64,000 nt of DNA, from NCBI RefSeq assembly GCF_001864895.1, contig NZ_MJGO01000007.1, positions 36,866 through 100,865 of the forward strand, given 5' to 3'. The stretch comes from Curtobacterium sp. MCBA15_009. GTDB taxonomy: Bacteria; Actinomycetota; Actinomycetes; Actinomycetales; Microbacteriaceae. Positions 51,155 to 61,112 of this stretch are shown in pieces. Each line of letters opens with the position of its first letter. The stretch's first letter is position 1. Under the pieces are notes generated by a model. It made no database searches. It saw only the letters and a program-made list of their open reading frames with translations, and had not been told where the DNA came from. The translations under genes were made by a program, and so were the position numbers.

Positions 51155-52108
51155 ATGTCCAGCACCGCACCCCTGTCCACCACCCTGGCCCTCGCCGTCG
51201 ACCTCGGCGGGACGAAGGTCGAGGCGGCGCTCGTCACCGACCAGGGTGTCGTGCTGCCGGCCACCCGCTTCCGCAGCCCGACGGGCCCGGAGCGGACGTC
51301 GGACGAGCTGCAGGCCGCGGTCGACGAGGTCGTGACCGCCGCCCTCGCGACCCTGCCCGCCGACGCGACGCTCGTCGGTGTCGGCATCGGGTCCGCCGGC
51401 CCGGTCGACGAGGAGCACGGGCTCGTCTCGCCGCTCAACATGCCGGTGTGGCGCGGTCACCCGCTCCGCGACCGCATCGCCGCCCTCGTGCCCGCCGGCG
51501 TCCCGGTGACGCTGCGCATGGACGGCCTCGCGATCACGCTCGCCGAGCACTGGGTCGGCGCCGCGCAGGGTTCGGACCACGTGATGGGCATGATCGTCTC
51601 GACGGGCGTCGGCGGCGGCCTGATCCTGCACGGCCGCACCGTCAGCGGTCCCACCGGGAACGCCGGGCACATCGGCCACGTCGAGTGCGGCGGGTACGAC
51701 GACCCCTGCGCCTGCGGCGGCACCGGCTGCCTCGAGGCGATCGCCAGCGGACCGAAGACCGTCGCGTGGGCGCGCGGGCAGGGCTTCGCCGGCACGACCG
51801 GCGAGGAGCTCTCGGCCGCCTACGCCGCCGGCGACGAGATCGCCGTCGCGGCGGTGCGCCGGAGCGGTCGGGCCCTCGGGCAGGCGATCGCAGCCGCCAC
51901 GAGCCTGGTCGACCTCGAGGTGGTCGCGATCGGCGGCGGCTTCTCGCACGTCACGCTGGACCTGTTCGAGTACGCCCGCCAGGCCGTCGCGGAGCGCGTC
52001 GAGTTCGGGTTCGTGACCAAGGTGCGGATCGTGCCGACCGCCCTGTCGCAGGACGGCCCGCTCATCGGGGCCGCCGCCCTGGTGCACCGGGCCGACGTCC
52101 TGCGCTGA
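51155..52108 (+). CDS. ROK-family sugar kinase-like protein
   Basis: A 317-aa ASKHA-fold protein. The phosphate loop is AVDLGGTKVEAAL, and the ROK zinc signature is present as GHIGHVECGG followed by CACGGTGCLEAIASG (three Cys and the His). No N-terminal helix-turn-helix is present, so it is a kinase-type and not a regulator-type ROK. Glucose, fructose or N-acylhexosamine are possible substrates. The start at ATG 51155 fits the fold; only a weak GGAG lies upstream. It lies 121 nt after deoC. Confidence 0.85.
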   Translation: MSSTAPLSTTLALAVDLGGTKVEAALVTDQGVVLPATRFRSPTGPERTSDELQAAVDEVVTAALATLPADATLVGVGIGSAGPVDEEHGLVSPLNMPVWRGHPLRDRIAALVPAGVPVTLRMDGLAITLAEHWVGAAQGSDHVMGMIVSTGVGGGLILHGRTVSGPTGNAGHIGHVECGGYDDPCACGGTGCLEAIASGPKTVAWARGQGFAGTTGEELSAAYAAGDEIAVAAVRRSGRALGQAIAAATSLVDLEVVAIGGGFSHVTLDLFEYARQAVAERVEFGFVTKVRIVPTALSQDGPLIGAAALVHRADVLR

Positions 52109-52179
52109 GGGCCGGCGAGAGGCCCTGCGCCCGGTCGGTCTGCTCTCCACAGGGGCCGGACGCCGACGTGCTGGTCGGG

Positions 52180-52185
52180 CAGGAT
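52180..52185 (+). promoter_or_regulatory. candidate -10 box CAGGAT
   Basis: CAGGAT differs from TAGGAT at one base and ends 6 nt before the GTG at 52192. Confidence 0.35.
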
Positions 52186-52191
52186 GACGGG

Positions 52192-52743
52192 GTGCCCCGG
52201 TCCCGTCTCGTCACCACGGACGACTGGCCGGAGGCCGAGCTCCGCGGTGCTGTCCTCGCCGGTGAGCTCGTCGCGGTCGGACCGTGCTGGGCCTCCCCCG
52301 CCACGCCGCAGGACCCGTCGCTGCGGGCCGAGGCGGCTGCCTGGGTGCTCCGCGACCCGCGGATCACCGCCGCCGGACGGACGGCGGCCTGGATCTGGGG
52401 AGCGTTGTCACGCCCGCCCGAACCGATGGACGCCAGCGTCTCCCCGCGGGTGCGGCTGACCGCCGGTCCGGCCGTCCGGCTGCGCGAGGTCACGCTGCAC
52501 GACGACGACGTGGTCCGCGTGGGCGAGCAGCGCGTCCCGGTCACGACCCCGATCCGCACCGCCCTCGACCTGCTCCGGACACCGGGACCGCCGTCGGGCC
52601 CGCGGTCCGACGCCGTCGTCGGGCTGCTCGCCACCGGTGCCGTGACCGCGGAGGAGCTCCACGAGCGGTTGCGCGGCCTCGGGACGATCCCGATGGCCCG
52701 GCAGGCCGAGCGGCGCCTGCGCGACCTGCTCAGCCCGCGCTGA
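52192..52743 (+). CDS. hypothetical protein, AbiEi-like C-terminal pattern
   Basis: A 183-aa protein with no membrane segment. The segment RAEAAAWVLRDPRITAAGRTAAWIWGAL then VRLREVTLHDDDVV and RVPVTTPIRTALDLLR resembles the C-terminal half of actinobacterial AbiEi-like proteins (typically RTxLDLA after a VTT). There is no N-terminal winged helix and no toxin gene beside it, so I do not call it an antitoxin. Its last 14 nt overlap the relA 3' end tail to tail. The start is chosen from the CAGGAT box. Confidence 0.55.
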   Translation: MPRSRLVTTDDWPEAELRGAVLAGELVAVGPCWASPATPQDPSLRAEAAAWVLRDPRITAAGRTAAWIWGALSRPPEPMDASVSPRVRLTAGPAVRLREVTLHDDDVVRVGEQRVPVTTPIRTALDLLRTPGPPSGPRSDAVVGLLATGAVTAEELHERLRGLGTIPMARQAERRLRDLLSPR

Positions 52744-55054
52744 CCCGGTAGACGTCGTAGACGGCGTCGATGCGCCGGACGGCGTTGAGCACGCGGTCCA
52801 GGTGGATCGTGTCACCCATCTCGAACACGAAGCGGCTGAGGGCCAGGCGGTCCGAGGACGTCGAGACCGTCGCGGACAGGATGTTCACGTGGTGGTCGGT
52901 CAGCACCCGGGTGACGTCGCTGAGCAGCCCGGACCGGTCGAGGGCCTCGATCTGGATCTGGACCAGGAACACCGACTTCGACGACGGCGCCCACTCGACC
53001 TCGATCATGCGGTCGGGCTCGTTCATCAGGGACTTCACGTTGGTGCAGGACGACTGGTGCACCGAGACGCCCTGACCGCGGGTGATGAACCCGACGATCT
53101 GGTCACCGGGGACCGGGGTGCAGCACTTCGCGAGCTTCACCAGGATGTCGGGGGCACCACGGACGAGGACGCCGCTGTCGCTGGTGCGGAGCTGCCGGCT
53201 CGTGACCTGCCGCGGGAACGACAGCTCGGTCTCGTCGGTCTCGGTCTCGGTCTGGACGCTGCCGAGGACCTTCTCGATCACCGACTGCGTGGACACGTGG
53301 CCCTCGCCGATCGCTGCGTACAGGGCGGAGACGTCCTCGTACCGCATCGACGACGCGATCTCGGCGATGGTGTCCTGGCTCATCAGGCGCTGGAGCGGCA
53401 GGTTCTGCTTGCGCATCGCACGGGCGATGGCGTCGCGGCCCTGCTCGATCGCCTCTTCGCGGCGCTCCTTGGTGAACCACTGCTTGATCTTGTTCCGCGC
53501 CCGGGGGCTGCGGACGAACTGCAGCCAGTCCTGGCTCGGGCCGGAGTCCGGGTTCTTCGACGTGAAGATCTCGACGACGTCGCCGCTCGACAGCTGGCTC
53601 TCGAGCGGCACGAGCCGGCCGTTCACCTTCGCGCCCATCGTGCGGTGGCCGATCTCGGTGTGCACGGCGTACGCGAAGTCGACCGGGGTGGCGCCGGACG
53701 GCAGGCCGATGACCTTGCCCTGCGGCGTGAAGACGTACGTCTCCTTCGCGCCGATCTCGTAGCGGAGCGAGTCGAGGAACTCCCCCGGGTCGCTCGTCTC
53801 GGCCTGCCAGTCCGTGATGTGGGCGAGCCACGCCATGTCCTGGTCGTCGGTCGTCGACGAGGCACCGACGTCACGACCGGCCGCACGCTGCTTGTACTTC
53901 CAGTGCGCGGCGACACCGAACTCGGCGCGCTGGTGCATCTCGTGCGTGCGGATCTGGATCTCGACGGCGCGACCCTGGGGCCCGAGCACCGAGGTGTGCA
54001 GCGACTGGTACAGGTTGAACTTCGGCGTCGCGATGTAGTCCTTGAAGCGGCCGGGCAACGGGGTCCAGCGCGCGTGCACCGACCCGAGCATCGCGTAGCA
54101 GTCGCGCACGGTCGGCACGAGCACCCGGATGCCGACGAGGTCGTAGATCTCCTCGAACTCACGCCCGCGCACGATCATCTTCTGGTAGATCGAGTAGTAC
54201 TGCTTCGGTCGGCCCATGACCTCGCCGCGGATCTTCGCGGCCTTCAGGTCCTTCTTGAGCGTGCCGATGACGGTCTGCACGAACTGCTCGCGCTTCGGCT
54301 GGCGTTCCTTCACCAGGCTGTCGATCTCGACGTAGAGCTTCGGGTGCAGGACCGCGAAGGACAGGTCCTCGAGCTCGAGCTTGATCATCTGGATGCCGAG
54401 CCGGTGCGCGAGGGGCGCGTAGATCTCGAGCGTCTCCTTCGCCTTGCGCGTGGCGGAGGCGGACTCGACGAAGCCCCAGGTGCGGGCGTTGTGCAGGCGG
54501 TCGGCGAGCTTGATGACGAGCACGCGGATGTCCTTCGACATCGCGATGACCATCTTGCGGACGGTCTCGGCCTGGGCGCTGTCGCCGTACTTGACCTTGT
54601 CGAGCTTCGTGACGCCGTCGACGAGCATCGCGATCTCGTCGCCGAAGTCGATGCGCAGCTGGTCGAGCTGGTAGTCGGTGTCCTCGACCGTGTCGTGCAG
54701 CAGCGCGGCGGCGATGGTGATCGCGCCGATACCGAGGTCGGCGAGGATCTGGGCGACGGCGACGGGGTGCGTGATGTACGGCTCACCGGACTTGCGCTTC
54801 TGCCCGTCGTGGGCACGCTCGGCCACCGAGTACGCCCGCTCGATGAGCGTGACGTCGGCCTTCGGGTGGTGCGACCGGACCGTGCGGATGAGCGTGTCCA
54901 CCGCGCCGGCCGGCTGCGCCCGCGAGAACAGGCGTGGCAGCAGGGAGCGGAGCGAGCCGAGGTTGCCGGTGGTGTTCGGCCCGATCGGACTCGAGGGCCG
55001 CGGGGCGGAACCGGGGCGGCTCGGCGCGGACGGCTCTTCGCGGGTGTCCGTCAT
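52730..55054 (-). CDS. relA: bifunctional (p)ppGpp synthetase/hydrolase RelA/SpoT
   Basis: Makes and degrades the alarmone (p)ppGpp. The 774-aa Rel protein has an N-terminal HD hydrolase domain (YITHPVAVAQILADLGIG, AALLHDTVEDTDY), then the synthetase (GRPKQYYSIYQKMIVRGREF in parts, GSVHARWTPLPGRFKDYI, PKFNLYQSLHTSVLGPQG). A TGS domain (VFTPQGKVIGLPSGATPVDFAY in parts), a helical region, a Zn-finger-like CCTPVPGDQIVGF and a C-terminal ACT domain follow. The intact HD motif suggests a working hydrolase. GGGAGG lies 6 nt before the ATG. It is last in the yebC-to-relA chain. Confidence 0.95.
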   Translation of the reverse strand: MTDTREEPSAPSRPGSAPRPSSPIGPNTTGNLGSLRSLLPRLFSRAQPAGAVDTLIRTVRSHHPKADVTLIERAYSVAERAHDGQKRKSGEPYITHPVAVAQILADLGIGAITIAAALLHDTVEDTDYQLDQLRIDFGDEIAMLVDGVTKLDKVKYGDSAQAETVRKMVIAMSKDIRVLVIKLADRLHNARTWGFVESASATRKAKETLEIYAPLAHRLGIQMIKLELEDLSFAVLHPKLYVEIDSLVKERQPKREQFVQTVIGTLKKDLKAAKIRGEVMGRPKQYYSIYQKMIVRGREFEEIYDLVGIRVLVPTVRDCYAMLGSVHARWTPLPGRFKDYIATPKFNLYQSLHTSVLGPQGRAVEIQIRTHEMHQRAEFGVAAHWKYKQRAAGRDVGASSTTDDQDMAWLAHITDWQAETSDPGEFLDSLRYEIGAKETYVFTPQGKVIGLPSGATPVDFAYAVHTEIGHRTMGAKVNGRLVPLESQLSSGDVVEIFTSKNPDSGPSQDWLQFVRSPRARNKIKQWFTKERREEAIEQGRDAIARAMRKQNLPLQRLMSQDTIAEIASSMRYEDVSALYAAIGEGHVSTQSVIEKVLGSVQTETETDETELSFPRQVTSRQLRTSDSGVLVRGAPDILVKLAKCCTPVPGDQIVGFITRGQGVSVHQSSCTNVKSLMNEPDRMIEVEWAPSSKSVFLVQIQIEALDRSGLLSDVTRVLTDHHVNILSATVSTSSDRLALSRFVFEMGDTIHLDRVLNAVRRIDAVYDVYRVSAG

Positions 55055-55123
55055 GATGCGCCTCCCAGGACTCGGTCCGAGAGCTCGATCCGAGCTCGAT
55101 CCGACAAGACTACGCGTGTCCGG

Positions 55124-55471
55124 TCAGTGCTCGTGACGGGGTTCGCCCTGGGCGTCGCGGACGACCGGCTCCCCCGACTGCTCCCAGGCGACCATCCCGC
55201 CGGCCAGGCTCACCGCGGGGACACCGGACTGCTCGAGGGCCGCCACGACACGGGCGGAACGGACGCCGGAGTGGCACACGACGACGGCCGGCTCGCCGCC
55301 GCCGTCGATCTCCTGCCACCGGTCGACCAGGGCGGACATCGGCACGAGCGTCGCCTCGGCGGCGTGCACCTCGTCCCACTCCCCCTGCTCGCGGACGTCG
55401 AAGAGCCGGGCGCCGGCGTCGAGGCGGCGACGCGCCTCGGCGACGTCGATCTCGTGCACGTCGATCGGCAT
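55124..55471 (-). CDS. rhodanese-like domain protein
   Basis: A 115-aa single-domain rhodanese. The features are VAEARRRLDAGARLFDVREQGEWD and the active-site loop VVVCHSGVRSARV, in which the Cys would carry the persulfide. The loop C-H-S-G-V-R fits sulfurtransferase-like proteins, not phosphatases. The start overlaps the secF stop (TGATG), so it is translated with secF. The role may be sulfur transfer or redox; unknown in this context. Confidence 0.9.
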   Translation of the reverse strand: MPIDVHEIDVAEARRRLDAGARLFDVREQGEWDEVHAAEATLVPMSALVDRWQEIDGGGEPAVVVCHSGVRSARVVAALEQSGVPAVSLAGGMVAWEQSGEPVVRDAQGEPRHEH

Positions 55472-56475
55472 CAGACGTCCGCCGTCGCCGCGTCGACCTC
55501 GCGCTGGCGCTTCTCCGCAGCGGCGGTCTTCTTCGCGTCGGCCTGCTTCACCTTCGGCTCGTTCTCGCGCAGGTGCGCGTACATCGGCGAGGCGATGAAG
55601 ATCGTCGAGTAGGTGCCGACGATGATGCCGATGAACAGGGCGAGCGAGATGTCGCGCAGGGTGCCGGCGCCGAGCACGTACGACCCGATGAAGAGGATCG
55701 CCGCGACGGGCAGCAGCGCGACGACCGAGGTGTTGATCGAGCGCACCAGGGTCTGGTTGACCGCCAGGTTCACCGACTGCACGAAGGTGCGGTGGGATTC
55801 CTGGCTCGTGTTCTCGCGGACCTTGTCGAACACCACGACGGTGTCGTACAGCGAGTAGCCGAGGATCGTCAGGAAGCCGATCACCGCGGCGGGGGTGACC
55901 TCGAGGCCGACGATGCCGTAGACGCCCGCCGTGATGAGCAGGTCGTGCAGCAGCGCGACCATCGCGGAGAGCGACATCTTCCAGGTGCGGAAGTACAGCG
56001 CCATCACGACGGCGGCGAGGGCGAGGAAGATCACCAGGCCGCGGATGGCCTGGGCGAGCACGTCGGCGCCCCACGTGGCACCGATGAACGTCGCGGCGAC
56101 CTGCTCGTCGGGCACGTCGTACGCCTTCGCGAGGGCGTCCCGCACCTCGGTGGTCTCACGGTCGGTCAGCTGACCGGTCTGCACGCGGAGCCCGTGCGTG
56201 CCGAGCTGCGAGACGCGCGGGATGCCCTCGGGGACGATCTCCTCGACGGTGTCCGTCGCGATGCTCTGGTCGGTGTTCCGGACGTCGGAGAGGGTGAACT
56301 CGGAGCCGCCGGTGAACTCGATGCCGAGCTGGTAGCCCCCGCGGAGCCACGGCACGGCGAGCGAGACCACGATCGCGATGACCGCGATGAGGTACCACGT
56401 CTTGCGGCGCCCGACGATGTCGTACGAGCGCTTGCCCGTGTAGAGGTCGCTGCCGAACTGGCTGAAGCTGGCCAT
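55471..56475 (-). CDS. secF: protein translocase subunit SecF
   Basis: With SecD and YajC it uses the proton motive force to help complete Sec export. The 334-aa protein has six membrane helices. The first periplasmic loop holds IEFTGGSEFTLS, and later segments are GYSLYDTVVVFDKVREN and FIGSYVLGAGTLRDISLALFIGIIVGTYSTIF (in parts), with the conserved Asp/Arg. The start overlaps the secD stop by one base (TGATG). Confidence 0.95.
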   Translation of the reverse strand: MASFSQFGSDLYTGKRSYDIVGRRKTWYLIAVIAIVVSLAVPWLRGGYQLGIEFTGGSEFTLSDVRNTDQSIATDTVEEIVPEGIPRVSQLGTHGLRVQTGQLTDRETTEVRDALAKAYDVPDEQVAATFIGATWGADVLAQAIRGLVIFLALAAVVMALYFRTWKMSLSAMVALLHDLLITAGVYGIVGLEVTPAAVIGFLTILGYSLYDTVVVFDKVRENTSQESHRTFVQSVNLAVNQTLVRSINTSVVALLPVAAILFIGSYVLGAGTLRDISLALFIGIIVGTYSTIFIASPMYAHLRENEPKVKQADAKKTAAAEKRQREVDAATADV

Positions 56476-58226
56476 CAGTCGTCCTTCCCGTCCGGCGTGG
56501 TGCCGTCCTGCCCGGAGGCCTGCTGGGCCTTCCGCTCCGCGATGGTCTGGCGGCGCTGGGCCTCGCCCGCGCTGCGCTGGCGCTTGCCGTCCACGACGGG
56601 CGCGCGGAACTGTGCGCGACCGCGGTAGACCGCGCCGAGGGCGGCGGGGTCGAGTCCGCTGAACCGGTGGCCCTCGCCGAAGAACCGGCTGCGGGCGATG
56701 AGCTGCATCATCGGGTGCGTGAAGAGCACGACGACGACCACGTCGATCAGGGTGGTCAGCAGCAGGGTGAACGCGAAGCCCTTCACGTCGCTGACCGCGA
56801 GCACGTAGAGCACGACCGCGGCCAGGAAGTTGATCGAGTCCGACGCCAGGATCGTGCGGAGGGCACGCTTCCATCCGGCCTCCACCGCGCTCTCCAGGCC
56901 ACGTCCGTCGCGCAGTTCGTCGCGGATGCGCTCGAAGTACACGATGAACGAGTCCGCTGTGATGCCGATGGCCACGATCAGACCGGCGACCCCCGCCAGC
57001 GAGAGGCGGTAGTCGACGCGCCAGGACATGATGGCGATCACCAGGTAGGTCAGCACGGCGGCGACGCCGAGCGACAGGACGGTGACGAACGCGAGCGCCC
57101 GGTACTGGATGAGCGAGTAGATGATCACGAGGATCAGACCGATGAGGCCGGCGACGAGACCGCCGACGAGCTGCGCGGTGCCGAGGGTCGCCGAGATGTT
57201 CTCGTTCGACTGCACCTGGAAGTTGATCGGCAGCGCGCCGTACTTCAGCTGGTCGGCGAGGGTCTTCGCGGAGTCGGCGGTGAAGTTGCCGCTGATCTGC
57301 GCCTTGCCGTTCGGGATCGCGACGTTCGTGGTCGGCGCGCTGATCACCGAGCCGTCGAGCACGATCGCGAACTGGTTCTGCGGCTGCTGCAGCTTGACGA
57401 GGCGGTTCGTGACCGTCCCGAAGTCCTTCGTGCCGGTGCCGTCGAACGTCAGGTTGACGACCCACTGGCCCGTCGAGGTGCCCTGCGAGTCGGTGCCGAG
57501 GCCGGAGGTCGCGTTGCTGATGTTCGCACCGGAGACCTCGACCGGACCGAGGATGTACTTGCCGGCGCCGTCCTGGTCGCAGGTGACGAGCGGCTCGTCG
57601 TCGGGCGCCGTCGTGACGTCGTCCGGGGCCGAGCAGTCGTAGTTGGTGTACAGGTCCTGCAGCTTGGGCGTGACCCAGGCGAGGTCGCTCGCGTTCGTCG
57701 GCTTCGTGCTCGGCGTCGCGGCGAGCGAGGCGGGCGGCGAGTACGGCGTCGGCGAGGCGCTGGACGAACCGGCGTCACCGACGGACGAGTTCGTCGCGGC
57801 CTGGGTGTACAGGACCGGGCGGAACGTCAGCTTCGCCGCGGCTTCGATCCGGTCGATCGTCGCCTGGTCCGGCTTGCCCGGGATCGACACGACGATGTTG
57901 TTCGTGCCCTGCGTGTTGATCTGGGACTCGGAGACGCCGGTCGCGTTGATGCGCTGTCGGATGATCTCGACGGCCTGGTCGAGCTGCTGCCGCGTGACGG
58001 AGCCACCCTCGGTGTTCTGCGCCGCCAGGGTCAGCTGCGTGCCGCCCTGCAGGTCGAGCGCCAGCTCGGGGACCCAGCTCGCACCCTGGTACCACTTGTC
58101 GGTGTCGTCCTTCGAGGAGCCGGCGAGGACCGACGCGGCGGTGTTCAGGCCGGCGAGGATCGCCATCAGGATCACCAACCAGGTGAGCGAGCGAAGCGCC
58201 TTCTTGACGGGTGTCGATCGTGCCAC
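56475..58226 (-). CDS. secD: protein translocase subunit SecD
   Basis: Large partner of SecF, 583 aa. After the first membrane helix comes the P1 head region (ALDLQGGTQLTLAAQ, QAVEIIRQRINATGVSESQI in parts), with a Ser/Thr/Ala-rich insert near residues 165-230 that carries two Cys. Five more membrane helices follow, with GITADSFIVYFERIRDELR. A C-terminal tail of about 60 residues is longer than in E. coli and basic, as in other actinobacteria. It starts 90 nt after yajC. Confidence 0.95.
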   Translation of the reverse strand: MARSTPVKKALRSLTWLVILMAILAGLNTAASVLAGSSKDDTDKWYQGASWVPELALDLQGGTQLTLAAQNTEGGSVTRQQLDQAVEIIRQRINATGVSESQINTQGTNNIVVSIPGKPDQATIDRIEAAAKLTFRPVLYTQAATNSSVGDAGSSSASPTPYSPPASLAATPSTKPTNASDLAWVTPKLQDLYTNYDCSAPDDVTTAPDDEPLVTCDQDGAGKYILGPVEVSGANISNATSGLGTDSQGTSTGQWVVNLTFDGTGTKDFGTVTNRLVKLQQPQNQFAIVLDGSVISAPTTNVAIPNGKAQISGNFTADSAKTLADQLKYGALPINFQVQSNENISATLGTAQLVGGLVAGLIGLILVIIYSLIQYRALAFVTVLSLGVAAVLTYLVIAIMSWRVDYRLSLAGVAGLIVAIGITADSFIVYFERIRDELRDGRGLESAVEAGWKRALRTILASDSINFLAAVVLYVLAVSDVKGFAFTLLLTTLIDVVVVVLFTHPMMQLIARSRFFGEGHRFSGLDPAALGAVYRGRAQFRAPVVDGKRQRSAGEAQRRQTIAERKAQQASGQDGTTPDGKDD

Positions 58227-58316
58227 CGGTCGTCTCGTCTTTCTGTCAGGACCGTCGGCACAGCGTGCGACGGCGTCGGAGGGCCGCCGGGTCAGTCGAC
58301 CCGGCGGTCGAGGGCG

Positions 58317-58718
58317 TCAGTCGTCGGACTTGCGCTTCGTGGGGTCGGTGTCCTCGACCCGCTCGCCGTAGACCGGCTCGCCGTTCAGTTCGACCACGCC
58401 GGGCTCGGCCGGCGTCGTCGCCTCGGCCTCGGGCGTCGCGGTGGTCACGACGTCGTTCGCGGTGTCGTCGACCACGCGGGACAGCGTCTGCCGGTGCACG
58501 GTCACGACGGTGCCCGGGGCGATCTCGACGTCGGCGGTGACCTTCTCGTCGTCGACGGAGAGCAGGGTGCCGTAGAGGCCGAAGGAGAGCATGACCTTGG
58601 CACCGGGGACCATCTTGTCGGCGATCTCGGCCTGCTGCTTCTTGCGCTTGCGGCTGCTGTAGAACATGAAGGCCGCGAACGCCACGATGATGACGATGAG
58701 GATGACGGATTGGTCCAT
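58317..58718 (-). CDS. yajC: preprotein translocase subunit YajC
   Basis: A 133-aa small membrane partner of SecDF. One N-terminal helix (VILIVIIVAFAAFMFYSSRKRKKQ, in parts) precedes the conserved beta domain (MVPGAKVMLSFGLYGTLLSVDDEKVTADVEIAPGTVVTVHRQTLSRVV, in parts). The Thr/Glu-rich tail is variable. It lies between ruvB and secD, the usual actinobacterial order. Confidence 0.92.
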   Translation of the reverse strand: MDQSVILIVIIVAFAAFMFYSSRKRKKQQAEIADKMVPGAKVMLSFGLYGTLLSVDDEKVTADVEIAPGTVVTVHRQTLSRVVDDTANDVVTTATPEAEATTPAEPGVVELNGEPVYGERVEDTDPTKRKSDD

Positions 58719-58808
58719 GGTGCGATGCCTTCTCTGGTATTTCGGTTTCGGGCCGTAGCAGTCTAGGGCACGGCACTGGACGCGGTGTGTCGGTCCGGTG
58801 ATCCGCCG

Positions 58809-59852
58809 TCAGTCCGTGGCGTCCTGGTCGTCGAACAGCGCCGGGGTGGCCACGGCGCCCTGCCCGGGGGTCAGTCCGAGGTGGCGCCAGGCGAGCGGCG
58901 TGGCGATGCGACCGCGGGGGGTCCGGGTGACGAGACCGACGCGGACGAGGAAGGGCTCGACGACCGACTCGACCGTCTCGGACTCCTCGCCCACGGACAC
59001 CGCGAGCGTGTTCAGCCCGACGGGCCCGCCGTCGAAGCGGGTCAGCATCGTCTCGACGACGGCGCGGTCGAGCCGGTCGAGTCCGAGCTCGTCGACGTCG
59101 TACAGGTCGAGTGCGCCCTGCACCGCGGCCATGCCGTCGGTGGTGCGGTGCACGAGGGCGTAGTCGCGGACCCGTCGGAGCAGTCGGTTCGCGATGCGCG
59201 GCGTGCCGCGGGAGCGCCCGGCGATCTCGCGCAGGGCCGTGCGGTCGATGTCGAGTTCGAGCAGGTGGGCCGCGCGGATGAGGACCTGCTCGAGTTCGTC
59301 CTTCTCGTAGAACTCGAGGTGGGCGGTGAAGCCGAAGCGGTCACGGAGCGGGTTCGGCAGCAGGCCGGCGCGGGTGGTCGCCCCGACGAGGGTGAACGGC
59401 GCGAGGTCGAGCGGGATGCTCGTCGCGCCGGCTCCCTTGCCGACCATCACGTCGATGCGGAAGTCCTCCATGGCCAGGTAGAGCATCTCCTCTGCCGAGC
59501 GGGCCATGCGGTGGATCTCGTCGATGAACAGGACCTCGCCGGGCACGAGCGAGGAGAGCACGGCGGCGAGGTCGCCGGCGTGCTGGATGGCGGGTCCGCT
59601 CGACATGCGCAGGGGCCGACCGGACTCGTGCGCGACGATCATCGCGAGCGTCGTCTTGCCGAGACCGGGCGGGCCGGCCATCAGGATGTGGTCGGGGGTG
59701 CGGTCCTGCAGCGCGGCCGCCTTGAGGAGCAGGTCGAGCTGCCCGCGGACCTTGCGCTGGCCGACGAACTCGTCGAGCGACTTCGGTCGCAGCGCGCCCT
59801 CGAACGCGAGTTCCTCCGGGGACTCGGCACCGGCGGCGGTGATGCCGCTCAC
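58809..59852 (-). CDS. ruvB: Holliday junction branch migration ATPase RuvB
   Basis: Hexameric motor that drives branch migration with RuvA. The 347-aa AAA+ protein has [18 protein letters not shown], Walker [12 protein letters not shown], Walker B FIDEIHRM, sensor 1 [18 protein letters not shown] with the arginine finger, and a winged-helix C-terminus ([13 protein letters not shown]). The GTG start at 59852 overlaps the ruvA stop by 4 nt (GTGA). Confidence 0.95.
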   Translation of the reverse strand: MSGITAAGAESPEELAFEGALRPKSLDEFVGQRKVRGQLDLLLKAAALQDRTPDHILMAGPPGLGKTTLAMIVAHESGRPLRMSSGPAIQHAGDLAAVLSSLVPGEVLFIDEIHRMARSAEEMLYLAMEDFRIDVMVGKGAGATSIPLDLAPFTLVGATTRAGLLPNPLRDRFGFTAHLEFYEKDELEQVLIRAAHLLELDIDRTALREIAGRSRGTPRIANRLLRRVRDYALVHRTTDGMAAVQGALDLYDVDELGLDRLDRAVVETMLTRFDGGPVGLNTLAVSVGEESETVESVVEPFLVRVGLVTRTPRGRIATPLAWRHLGLTPGQGAVATPALFDDQDATD

Positions 59853-60466
59853 CGGCCGGCACCGGCGGGCCGCAGGGCGCCCAGCGCGGCGCGCAGGAGC
59901 GCCTGGGTGCCCATCGCGGCGACGCCCGGCTCGGTCGCGACGGTGTCGTCGACGGCACGCTGGGCGGCGTCCTCGCGCCAGCCGAGACCGACCAGGGCGG
60001 CGACGACGTCGACGGCGGCGGGGTGCGCGGTGCCGGACACGGTCGCGGCGGTCGGCGCGTGCTCGAAGGCGGCGAGCTTGCCGGAGAGCGCGACGATGAT
60101 GAGCTTGGCGGTCTTCGGGCCGATGCCGGAGACCTTGCGGAAGGCGCCGTCGTCCTCGGACGCGACGGCGTTCGCGACCTGTGCGGGTTCCATGTGCGCC
60201 AGGACGCCCATCGCCGACTTCGGTCCGACCCCGGAGACGCCGCGGAGCAGGTCGAACACCTGCAGCGCGTCGGTCGAGGCGAACCCGAACAGCAGGTGCT
60301 CGTCCTCGCGCACGATCATGGCCGTGCGGACGAACACCTCGGAACCGTGGCGCATCGTCAGCGCGTGTGCGGGCGTCACCGTGACGGCGTACCCGACTCC
60401 CCCGGCCTCGATCACCACGACCGAGCCGGCGATGTCGATGCAGGTGCCCCGGAGACTCGCGATCAT
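59849..60466 (-). CDS. ruvA: Holliday junction branch migration protein RuvA
   Basis: Holliday-junction-binding tetramer subunit, 205 aa. Domain I is the OB fold ([30 protein letters not shown], in parts). Domain II has the two helix-hairpin-helix motifs [13 protein letters not shown] and [13 protein letters not shown], and domain III is the small helical RuvB-binding end ([17 protein letters not shown]). The start overlaps the ruvC stop by 4 nt. Confidence 0.95.
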   Translation of the reverse strand: MIASLRGTCIDIAGSVVVIEAGGVGYAVTVTPAHALTMRHGSEVFVRTAMIVREDEHLLFGFASTDALQVFDLLRGVSGVGPKSAMGVLAHMEPAQVANAVASEDDGAFRKVSGIGPKTAKLIIVALSGKLAAFEHAPTAATVSGTAHPAAVDVVAALVGLGWREDAAQRAVDDTVATEPGVAAMGTQALLRAALGALRPAGAGR

Positions 60467-61110
60467 GCTCCGAGCCTAGGGCCGCCCACCGACGACGCCG
60501 ACCTGCCACGCTGCGGCCGGGCGGCCGCGGCGGCGGCCCGCGCGAGCGGGGTGTCGGCTGTGCCGGCCTGCGCATCCCGCCAGGCGCGCTGGGCGGGGGT
60601 GAGGTTCGTCGGACGCGAGCCGGCGACGTCCGGTGACCCGAGCCTCCAGGCATGGCACACGGCCAGCGCCAGCGCGTCGGCGGCGTCGGCCGGCTTCGGG
60701 GCCTCGTCGAGCCCGAGCACCCGCGCGATCATGGTCTGCACCTGCCGCTTGTCGGCGTTGCCGTAGCCGGTGACGGCGGCCTTGACCTCGGACGGGGTGT
60801 GCAGCCCGACCGGCAGGCCGCGCGCCGCTGCTGCGTGCAGCGCGAGCCCGGCCGCCTGCGCGGTGCCCATCACGGTGCGGACGTTCGCCTGCGCGAAGAC
60901 CCGCTCGACGGCGACCGCGTCGGGGCGGTGCTCGTCGATCTCGGCGGCGATGCCGTCGGCGATCCGGAGCAGCCGCTGCTCGAGCGGCATGTCCGGCGGG
61001 GTGCGCACGACCGTCACGTGGACGAGTCGTGCGCGCCGGTTCGGTGCGACCTCGACGACGCCGACGCCGCACCGGGTGAGCCCGGGGTCCACCCCGAGCA
61101 CACGGAGCAC
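60463..61110 (-). CDS. ruvC: crossover junction endodeoxyribonuclease RuvC
   Basis: Resolves Holliday junctions by paired nicking. The 215-aa RNase H-fold nuclease begins [19 protein letters not shown] (first catalytic Asp). It also has [22 protein letters not shown] (catalytic Glu) and the C-terminal [14 protein letters not shown] (catalytic Asp pair). The C-terminal 40 residues are extra compared with E. coli. I chose the GTG at 61110, 2 nt after the yebC stop; a second GTG at 61103 is out of frame with the fold. Confidence 0.94.
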   Translation of the reverse strand: MLRVLGVDPGLTRCGVGVVEVAPNRRARLVHVTVVRTPPDMPLEQRLLRIADGIAAEIDEHRPDAVAVERVFAQANVRTVMGTAQAAGLALHAAAARGLPVGLHTPSEVKAAVTGYGNADKRQVQTMIARVLGLDEAPKPADAADALALAVCHAWRLGSPDVAGSRPTNLTPAQRAWRDAQAGTADTPLARAAAAAARPQRGRSASSVGGPRLGA

Positions 61111-61112
61111 GG

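Noticed and set aside
52192-52743. An AbiEi antitoxin of a type IV toxin-antitoxin system
   Set aside because: There is no N-terminal winged helix and no AbiEii-like nucleotidyltransferase beside it. The similarity is a weak pattern only.
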